DNA from: JBOFLG01 sp051657745
GTDB taxonomy: Bacteria > Actinomycetota > Actinomycetes > Actinomycetales > Dermatophilaceae
Length of the DNA: 7,463 bases
Direction of reading: 5' to 3'
Assembly: GCA_051657745.1 (NCBI GenBank)
Contig: JBOFLG010000189.1
Coordinates: forward strand, 1-7,463
A program made the position numbers and the translations under genes. Each line of letters starts with the position of its first letter. Within the stretch, counting starts at the first letter, position 1. Of the stretch, positions 1 through 6,192 are shown in pieces. The notes beneath the pieces are model-generated. The model was not told the DNA's origin, did not search any database, and worked only from the letters and a program-made list of their open reading frames with translations.

Positions 1-11
1 CCGTTGCGGGC

Positions 12-31
12 TGCGCATCCCGTGATGCACA
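12..31 (-). terminator. Hairpin just after the recQ-like gene, possible terminator
   Basis: Six bases past the TAA stop of the helicase gene the minus-strand transcript can fold into an 8-bp stem (UGUGCAUC with GAUGCGCA, one G-U pair) closed by a 4-base ACGG loop. No U-tract follows, so it is not a classical intrinsic terminator. High-GC actinobacteria often have U-poor terminators, so a termination or 3'-end-protecting role is plausible but unproven. What lies downstream is outside the window. Confidence 0.35.
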
Positions 32-36
32 CCCAG

Positions 37-2397
37 TTACCCATCGACGGCGAGGGCAAAGGGCAGCACCGCGTCAGCCCCGGCGAGCCGGAGCGCACGC
101 CCGGCGACGGTCAGGGTCCAGCGCGTCGACACCAGGTCATCGACGAGCAGCACCGGCCCGGATGCCGCCGACACCGCGGCAGCCAGGTCGGGGCCGACGA
201 CCAGCCGGTCCCACACCCCGGCGAGCCGGAACGCGCTGTTGCCGCCAGGCTCCCCGGTTGGCCCGCCGTGCGCGAGGTCCAGCGAGCCGAGCAGCGGGAG
301 CCGGCCAACCTCGGCCAACCCGACCGCTACCGACGAGACCAGCGCCGGATGACGCCGCGACGGCACCGTCACCACCCCCACCGGGCGCTGCGCCCACCCC
401 CATCCGGCGAGTACCCCCACACATGCTCGCACCAGCTCGGGACTTGCCGGAGCGTCATCCCGGAGTAGTTCGCGCAATCGCTGGCCCCAGCCGAGGTCGG
501 AGAGGCGGGCCAACGCCCGACCGGGCAACAACACCTCGTCGGCGCTGATCTTTCCCTTGACCGGCACGCCCAGCCGGGCCATCCCGGTGGGCCACTGCGC
601 CCGGGGGTCGATCGTGACGCCGGCTCGTGCCAGCCGCTCCCGGGCGGCGCCGACGACCTGGTCGGGAACCTCGGTTGGGTACCACGGCCCGGCGCATCCG
701 TCGCACCGCCGGCACGGCGCCGCGCTCGCGTCATCCAAGGTCTCCTGGAGAAACGCCATCCGGCAACCATCCGTGCGCTGATAGTCGAGCATCAACTGTT
801 GCTCGGCCGTGCGTGCCTCGGCGACCCGGGTGTACCGGGTCGCGTCGTACTCCCAGGGCACCCCGGTGGAGGCCCAGCCCCCGGTGACCCGCTGTACCGC
901 ACCATCGACATCGAGCACCTTGAGCAGCAGTTCCAACCGAGTGCGTCGCACGTCCACGGCGGTCTCCAACGCTGCGGTCGACAACGGCCGACCGGCCTCG
1001 GCGAGCGCCCGCAGCACCGCGGACGCCTGCTCCTCGCGAGGCATCGACACCGACGCGAAGTAGCGCCAGATGTCCTGATCCTCGGGGCCGGGAAGCAGGA
1101 CGACGTCGGCGCGGTCGGTGGCCCGGCCGGCCCGCCCGACCTGCTGGTAGTACGCCACCGGTGAGCTCGGTGCCCCGAGATGCACGACGAAGCCGAGGTC
1201 GGGCTTGTCGAAGCCCATCCCCAGGGCGGAGGTCGCGACCAGCGCCTTGACCTCGTTGCGGCGCAACCGCATTTCGAGCCGCTCCCGGTCGGCCGTATCG
1301 GTACGTCCGGTGTACGACGCCACCGAATGGCCGGCGTCGGCGAGCGCCGTCGCGACATCCTCGGCCGCCGCGACCGTGAGGGCGTACACGATGCCGCTGC
1401 CGGGAAGGCTGCCGAGGTGGGCGACCAGCCAGCCCAGGCGTTGCTCGGGCGACATCGAGGGCAGCACCCCGAGCCGCAGCGAGGCACGGGCCAAGCCGCC
1501 GCGCACCGTGAGTACGGCGCGCCCGCCGACCTCCAGCTGCTCCTCGACGTCGTGTACGACCCGAGCGTTTGCTGTCGCGGTGGTCGCCAACACCGGTGTG
1601 CCGGTGGGCAGCCCGGCGAGTAGGTCGCGGATGCGCCGGTAGTCGGGCCGGAAGTCATGGCCCCAGTCGCTGACACAATGCGCCTCATCGATGACGAGCA
1701 ACCCGCAGCGCCGGGCAAGGTCGGGCAACTGCTCGTCGCGAAACCGTGGGTTGTTGAGCCGTTCGGGCGAGACCAGCAGCACGTCAACGTCGTCGGCGGC
1801 GAGCGCCGCGCGCACGTCATCCCAGTCCTGGGCGTTGGCGCTGTTCATCGTGACGGCGCGGATGCCGGCCCGTTCGGCCGCACCCATCTGGTCGCGCATC
1901 AATGCGAGCAGGGGGCTGACAATGATCGTCGGCCCAGCCCCTTCGGCTCGGCGCAGCGCGGTGGCCACGAAGTACACGGCCGACTTGCCCCACCCGGTGC
2001 GCTGGACCACGAGCACCCGGCTGCGATCGGCGACCAGGGCGGTAATGGCCTCGAGCTGGCCGTCGCGGAAGTCGACGTCCTCCCGCCCGACGAGGTGACG
2101 TAGCGCCGTGCGGGCCTGGTCGTCACGCGCGGATGACGTGGAGCCGGCGGCGGCGCCCGGCGGTGCGTCACCAGCCGGGGACGTACCAGGCGGACTGGGT
2201 GGTGGGGTGGTGGGCGCGGTAGTAGTGGACGCGACGGTGGCGGGCGGTGGGTGGTGTGCTGGCGCGAAGGTGGTGGGCGCGAGGGTGGTGGGCGCGGTAG
2301 CGGCTGGCGGAGTGGTGGGCGCGAGGGTGGCGGGCGGTGGGTGGTGTGCTGGCGTGGTGGCGTCGTCGGGGCCGGTCAGCTCGGGGTGGTTCGTCAT
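37..2397 (-). CDS. recQ: RecQ-family ATP-dependent DNA helicase with C-terminal phosphoribosyltransferase-like domain
   Basis: Superfamily 2 3'-5' DNA helicase of the RecQ family, expected to unwind DNA intermediates in recombination and repair in the cytoplasm. From the ATG at 2397 it has 786 residues. Seen in order: an Ala/Pro/Thr/His-rich low-complexity region (about 12-90); motif 0 FRDGQ (110-114); Walker A TGWGKS (134-139); DEAH (237-240); motif III ATTATA (271-276); motifs V and VI (387-400, QQVGRAGR 418-425); a four-cysteine zinc site C545, C562, C565, C568 with the same 17-3-3 spacing as E. coli RecQ. No HRDC domain is visible. Residues about 660-786 look like a PRTase fold, with a PRPP-loop-like VDDLVSTRWT at 752-761 in which Arg replaces the usual Gly. 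I chose ATG 2397 because GGTGAG lies 6 bases upstream; an in-frame GTG at 2499 would add 34 residues. I recall RecQ-PRT fusions as common in actinobacteria, so the architecture is not unique. Paralogue type is uncertain. Confidence 0.93.
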   Translation of the reverse strand: MTNHPELTGPDDATTPAHHPPPATLAPTTPPAATAPTTLAPTTFAPAHHPPPATVASTTTAPTTPPPSPPGTSPAGDAPPGAAAGSTSSARDDQARTALRHLVGREDVDFRDGQLEAITALVADRSRVLVVQRTGWGKSAVYFVATALRRAEGAGPTIIVSPLLALMRDQMGAAERAGIRAVTMNSANAQDWDDVRAALAADDVDVLLVSPERLNNPRFRDEQLPDLARRCGLLVIDEAHCVSDWGHDFRPDYRRIRDLLAGLPTGTPVLATTATANARVVHDVEEQLEVGGRAVLTVRGGLARASLRLGVLPSMSPEQRLGWLVAHLGSLPGSGIVYALTVAAAEDVATALADAGHSVASYTGRTDTADRERLEMRLRRNEVKALVATSALGMGFDKPDLGFVVHLGAPSSPVAYYQQVGRAGRATDRADVVLLPGPEDQDIWRYFASVSMPREEQASAVLRALAEAGRPLSTAALETAVDVRRTRLELLLKVLDVDGAVQRVTGGWASTGVPWEYDATRYTRVAEARTAEQQLMLDYQRTDGCRMAFLQETLDDASAAPCRRCDGCAGPWYPTEVPDQVVGAARERLARAGVTIDPRAQWPTGMARLGVPVKGKISADEVLLPGRALARLSDLGWGQRLRELLRDDAPASPELVRACVGVLAGWGWAQRPVGVVTVPSRRHPALVSSVAVGLAEVGRLPLLGSLDLAHGGPTGEPGGNSAFRLAGVWDRLVVGPDLAAAVSAASGPVLLVDDLVSTRWTLTVAGRALRLAGADAVLPFALAVDG
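2221..2354 (-). repeat. Degenerate repeats coding the low-complexity N-terminus of the RecQ protein
   Basis: Positions 2221-2264 and 2311-2354 are 44-bp direct repeats offset by exactly 90 bp (30 codons) with 3 mismatches; the last 29 bases of each are identical. Between them, 2269-2283 and 2284-2298 are adjacent 15-bp units with 13 of 15 matches. In the helicase frame these give two AHHPPPAT blocks and a pentad APTT(L/F). All offsets are multiples of three, so copy changes keep the frame. The segment lies upstream of every helicase motif and probably forms a disordered tail of variable length. Confidence 0.8.
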
Positions 2398-2403
2398 GGT
2401 CCA

Positions 2404-2412
2404 CTCACCGTA
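2404..2412 (-). promoter_or_regulatory. Shine-Dalgarno-like GGTGAG, overlapping a TACGGT -10-like hexamer, for the recQ start
   Basis: On the minus strand GGTGAG (2409-2404) lies 6 bases before ATG 2397 and decides that start over GTG 2499. The overlapping TACGGT (2412-2407) fits the TANNNT -10 pattern and would give a start of transcription near 2400, almost leaderless. The two readings exclude each other, because a transcript from 2400 would lack the ribosome binding site. No convincing -35 is seen. Confidence 0.4.
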
Positions 2413-2439
2413 GGCCGACAACTCGACCCGACCCGGCCG

Positions 2440-2448
2440 TTGTCCACA
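2440..2448 (+). promoter_or_regulatory. DnaA-box-like 9-mer TTGTCCACA upstream of the recQ gene
   Basis: The plus strand reads TTGTCCACA, an exact match to the strong actinobacterial DnaA box. It lies 43 bp upstream of the helicase start codon in the gap between two minus-strand genes, where DnaA could act as a transcription factor. It is a single copy and no cluster, AT-rich unwinding element or dnaA/dnaN gene is near, so it is not an origin. Chance occurrence remains possible. Confidence 0.4.
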
Positions 2449-2487
2449 GGCCACTGGGCGAGACCAGCCAATGACGAACTCACCAAG

Positions 2488-2506
2488 CCGATCACCCACG
2501 GATCGG
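2488..2506. repeat. Inverted repeat CCGATC-N7-GATCGG between the membrane protein gene and recQ
   Basis: Two perfect 6-bp arms flank a 7-base spacer, 42 bases beyond the stop of the membrane protein gene and about 90 bases before the recQ start. It could be an operator half-site pair or a short stem ending the upstream transcript. No U-tract follows. The rest of 2398-2547 holds the DnaA-box-like site and nothing else that I recognise. Confidence 0.25.
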
Positions 2507-2547
2507 GTCAGCCCTCGCAGTTCAGTCCTCGCCGGGTGGCCGAGTAC

Positions 2548-3216
2548 TCACGACGGGCAGGCGTAGGGGTCGCCGGTGGTGACCATCTGCTGTGGTTCAC
2601 CGGATGTCGGATCGGTGTCGACTTCCAGCGTGCGGCCGTCGTTGACCCGCACCGCCAACGTGGTCGGGTCGGACCACGCGACTGATACCAGGCTGTTCGC
2701 CGGGTCGTCGCCGTTGAGGCAGGCGGCCGGCCACTGGCGAGCGGTGAGACCGGTGGGTTGGCGGACCCACACGATCCAGAGCGGGTCGATGATCGCGGCA
2801 TCCTCGACGACGACCGCCTCCGCGCGACCGTCCGGTCGCACCATCGGCGCCCAACTGCCGAACGGCGGGAACGCCGCGACGTACCAGGCCACGACGAGTG
2901 CAACCGGCAGCGCAGCCGACCCGATGGCGACCGCCGCTCTGCGCAGCGACCTGTGCCGACCGGCCGTGGCGACCAGGACGCAGGCCGTCGAGACTCCACC
3001 CGTGAGCCACAGCGATGGGTAGCGCGCGATGCGACTCACCCAGACGTAGTGCGGCACGGTCAGCCCGACGGCCGCGATGCCGAGAGAGATCGCGAGCACG
3101 AGGCCGGACAGCACGAGCACCCAGTGCCGTACCGGGGGGTCGACTCGCAGTGGGCGTGGCAGCGGGGGAGCGGGGTGGTAGGTGGCCACCCGGTCAATGC
3201 TGCCCGACCGCGACAC
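2548..3216 (-). CDS. Putative membrane protein with three N-terminal transmembrane helices, function unknown
   Basis: I do not recognise the family. The 222-residue product has a Pro/Arg-rich N-terminal 30 residues, three hydrophobic segments (about 31-53, 66-86 and 94-115), and a polar C-terminal domain of about 105 residues that begins with an aromatic stretch (PPFGSWAP). The C-terminal part carries two cysteines (C166, C220) that could pair if it lies outside the cell; with an odd number of helices and Arg-rich N-terminal and loop segments, an inside N-terminus and outside C-terminus is the likely topology. The start is uncertain: GTG 3216 gives the longest frame but has no clear ribosome binding site; in-frame GTG 3189 would remove only 9 residues. 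It lies 298 bp downstream of the serine hydrolase gene and 150 bp upstream of recQ on the same strand, so it is probably its own unit. No homologous function is claimed. Confidence 0.72.
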   Translation of the reverse strand: MSRSGSIDRVATYHPAPPLPRPLRVDPPVRHWVLVLSGLVLAISLGIAAVGLTVPHYVWVSRIARYPSLWLTGGVSTACVLVATAGRHRSLRRAAVAIGSAALPVALVVAWYVAAFPPFGSWAPMVRPDGRAEAVVVEDAAIIDPLWIVWVRQPTGLTARQWPAACLNGDDPANSLVSVAWSDPTTLAVRVNDGRTLEVDTDPTSGEPQQMVTTGDPYACPS

Positions 3217-3224
3217 GAGGATGG

Positions 3225-3236
3225 CGCACCGGTGCG
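3225..3236. repeat. 12-bp perfect palindrome upstream of the membrane protein gene
   Basis: The sequence CGCACCGGTGCG is its own reverse complement and ends 8 bases before the GTG at 3216. Its place fits an operator for a dimeric regulator or a hairpin that masks the translation start. Palindromes of this length do occur by chance in GC-rich DNA. Confidence 0.3.
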
Positions 3237-3361
3237 GGGTCCGCGCCGGGACCCTCGTGGGCCCGTGTGTTCGGGACAGTCGGGCGATACCCCTCGGCGG
3301 ACCAGCGCGCTCGGCAGGTTCTGTGCGAGTCGGCCTGTGCCCCAGGCGGATCGGGTGCGCT

Positions 3362-3403
3362 GGGCACGTCGGGCGCGCTGGGTGCGCTAGGGGGTGCTGG
3401 GGG
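3362..3403 (+). other. Potential G-quadruplex sequence on the plus strand
   Basis: Five G-runs of 3, 3, 3, 5 and 5 bases are separated by 6, 6, 7 and 4 bases, which meets the usual G3+N1-7 folding rule. It lies in the gap between genes. The G-rich strand is the template for the flanking minus-strand genes, so any transcript through it would be C-rich and the structure would form in DNA. Confidence 0.45.
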
Positions 3404-3419
3404 TGCGGCGAGGAACTCG

Positions 3420-3473
3420 GGTGCCCCAGTCAGATCGGGTGCCCCAGTTAGATCGAGTGTCCTCGTCGGATCG
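3420..3473 (+). repeat. 18-bp tandem repeat, three copies
   Basis: Copies at 3420-3437 and 3438-3455 differ at one base (GGTGCCCCAGTCAGATCG against GGTGCCCCAGTTAGATCG); a third copy at 3456-3473 matches at 13 of 18 positions. The array is in the gap between the hydrolase and membrane protein genes. The period is a multiple of three and reads as DLTGAP on the minus strand in the doubtful small ORF. Confidence 0.75.
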
Positions 3474-3514
3474 GGTGGACCACGCGGGCGCAGGGCAGGA
3501 GCCGGGTCCATGCG

Positions 3515-4948
<1,434 letters not shown>

Positions 4949-4954
4949 CGTCGA

Positions 4955-4982
4955 ACCCTAGGAGATCCGGTGGCGCAGTCAG
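4955..4982 (-). promoter_or_regulatory. Candidate leaderless promoter of the serine hydrolase gene
   Basis: On the minus strand TAGGGT (4960-4955) fits the actinobacterial TANNNT -10 element and is followed by 6 bases and then ATG 4948, so the first base of the start codon would be the first base of the mRNA. CTGACT (4982-4977) matches the -35 consensus TTGACA at 4 of 6 positions with a 16-bp spacer. Confidence 0.5.
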
Positions 4983-5080
4983 CACCAACCGCGGCCGTCG
5001 ACCCGCCCGGCAGGAGCTCCGTACGGGGGCCGGTGGGGTGGCGGGACTCGGCCGGAGCAGGCGGCGTCCGCACCGGCTGA

Positions 5081-5086
5081 GACGAT
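5081..5086 (+). promoter_or_regulatory. Candidate -10 element of the thioesterase gene
   Basis: GACGAT stands exactly 6 bases before ATG 5093, the same geometry as for the divergent hydrolase gene, and resembles TANNNT except at the first base. No -35 box is recognisable and there is no good ribosome binding site, which also points to a leaderless transcript. The rest of the 144-bp divergent gap (4949-5092) shows only a short GGAGCTCC palindrome at 5013-5020. Confidence 0.35.
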
Positions 5087-5092
5087 GGTCGT

Positions 5093-5539
5093 ATGGGAGA
5101 TCCGTACCGCGTCGAGGTGCCGTTGCGCTGGTCCGACATGGACGCCTACGGGCACGTCAACAATGTCCAGTTCCTCCGGCTGCTCGAGGACGCCCGGGTG
5201 GTCGGGTTGCGCGAGTGGTTTCCCGATCGACCCTCGGTCGTTGCCGAGGGCGTCGTCGTCAGCCGTCATGCCATCGAGTACCGCGCACCGTTGACCTACC
5301 GCCCCGAGCCGGTGCAGGTCGATATGTGGGTCACCGCGGTGCACGGCGCCGGCTTCGACCTCGGCTACGTGGTCCACGACCCGGACCGTCTCGGCAGCGC
5401 GACCTACGCGGTGGCCGAGACCGCGCTCGTGCTCTACGACTTCGCCGGCGCCCGGCCGCGCCGCCTCGACCCCGCCGACCGGACGGCGCTCGCTCCGCAC
5501 CTCGGCGATCCGGTGACCTTCCGGTGGGCTCGCCGGTGA
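5093..5539 (+). CDS. Acyl-CoA thioesterase, hotdog fold (4HBT / YbgC-like)
   Basis: A 148-residue single-domain protein of the 4-hydroxybenzoyl-CoA thioesterase superfamily, expected to hydrolyse acyl-CoA to free acid and CoA in the cytoplasm, as a homo-oligomer of hotdog folds. The N-terminal signature RWSDMDAYGHVNNVQFLRLLE (about 12-32) is diagnostic, with Asp17 at the position of the catalytic acid and the GHVNN segment starting the long helix. The middle of the protein (IEYRAPLTYRPEPVQVDMWV, 61-80) matches the strand region of the family. Length is typical. ATG 5093 fits the start of homology; another ATG at 5085 is in a different frame. The acyl substrate cannot be told from the sequence. 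It shares a divergent promoter region with the serine hydrolase gene and overlaps the next gene by 4 bp, so the two are very likely co-transcribed and translationally coupled. Confidence 0.93.
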   Translation: MGDPYRVEVPLRWSDMDAYGHVNNVQFLRLLEDARVVGLREWFPDRPSVVAEGVVVSRHAIEYRAPLTYRPEPVQVDMWVTAVHGAGFDLGYVVHDPDRLGSATYAVAETALVLYDFAGARPRRLDPADRTALAPHLGDPVTFRWARR

Positions 5540-6192
5540 CTGCCCGCGACGGCAACGGCTGGGCGGCTACCCCGGCCGGCGTCATCCGGCTGGCCGATCC
5601 GGCGGCGCTCGCCGACCTCGGCCGCTACGCCGCGCGCGCTCGCGCGGTCGACGACGCCGGCGCCATCCGGCTGCAGGCCAGTGCCGGCGTGCTCGCTGCC
5701 TGGGTCGGGGTGCTGCCAGGCAGTGGCATCCTCGGCGAGGGCACCACGCTGGGGCTGCGCACCGTGGCGCTCGCCGAGCCCACCGACCTGGATGTGGTGG
5801 TGCCGCTCGCGGCGGTCGCCGACCGGGCGGCCCGCCACGACGGCAGTGCGGACCTGCCGGTGCCACCGACCCGCGCGCTCGCCGCGTGGACGGCGCTCAC
5901 GCCGCCCCGTTCAGGATGGGAGCCCGCCGGTGAGGTCTCGGCCGATGAACTAGCGACGGTGGCCCGCGAGGGGGTGGCCGAGGTGTCGGCAGCGGTGCGC
6001 GAGCGTGGCGCGGCGGCCGGGTTCGTGCGCGACCGGGTGTGGTCGCGGGATGCCGTTCCGGGCGTTCGCGCCGGCGGGGCGTTCGCGCTGTACTCGCTGG
6101 GGTTCCTCGCGCCCGGAACGGTGGTGCAGGTGCTGCGGGTGGGCCGCTGGTCTCGGCTCACCGCCGCCGGTGGTCACGTGGTGCTGCGCTGA
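5536..6192 (+). CDS. Protein of unknown function coupled to the thioesterase gene
   Basis: I cannot assign a function. Starting at GTG 5536, which shares GTGA with the thioesterase stop codon and has GGTGGG 7 bases upstream, the product has 218 residues. It is soluble, with no signal peptide or membrane segment, and rich in Ala, Val and Arg. Visible landmarks are a hydrophobic core (about 46-66), VVVPLAAVADRAARHDG (87-103), a Pro-rich element LTPPRSGWEPAGEVSADEL (121-139), an amphipathic helix (about 139-157), and a C-terminal segment ALYSLGFLAPGTVVQVLRVGRWSRL (184-208). The PPRSGWEP element looks familiar from actinobacterial hypothetical proteins, but I cannot name the family. Tight coupling suggests a role linked to the thioesterase. 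The same frame stays open upstream, inside the thioesterase gene, but coding there is clearly in the thioesterase frame. The last 19 bp overlap the convergent MFS gene. Confidence 0.85.
   Translation: MTARDGNGWAATPAGVIRLADPAALADLGRYAARARAVDDAGAIRLQASAGVLAAWVGVLPGSGILGEGTTLGLRTVALAEPTDLDVVVPLAAVADRAARHDGSADLPVPPTRALAAWTALTPPRSGWEPAGEVSADELATVAREGVAEVSAAVRERGAAAGFVRDRVWSRDAVPGVRAGGAFALYSLGFLAPGTVVQVLRVGRWSRLTAAGGHVVLR

Larger units (their letters stand above)
3217..3514. other. 298-bp low-complexity gap between the serine hydrolase and membrane protein genes
   Basis: No confident gene is visible. The right half is built of related short G/C-rich units, including 18-bp tandem repeats and a run of G-tracts described separately. 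A minus-strand ORF at 3511-3194 (105 residues, Pro/Ala/Asp-rich, with a repeated DLTGAP unit) starts three bases after the hydrolase stop codon behind a GGGCAGG ribosome-binding-like sequence. Its G/C content at third codon positions is about 68% by hand count, clearly below about 87% in a sample of the thioesterase gene, and it runs 23 bp into the next gene. I therefore do not call it as a gene. Confidence 0.6.

Noticed and set aside
2197..2340. G-rich plus strand of the recQ N-terminal region as a G-quadruplex
   Set aside because: G-runs of three or more occur in groups of at most three within the allowed loop length, so the usual four-run rule is not met.
2398..2499. GTG at 2499 as the start of the RecQ protein
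   Set aside because: The extra 34 residues show no family similarity, would run over the DnaA-box-like site, and the ATG at 2397 has a better placed GGTGAG.
3476..3510. Inverted repeat TGGACC...GGTCCA after the hydrolase stop as a terminator
   Set aside because: The arms are only 6 bp with a 23-base loop and no U-tract, so a stable stem is unlikely.
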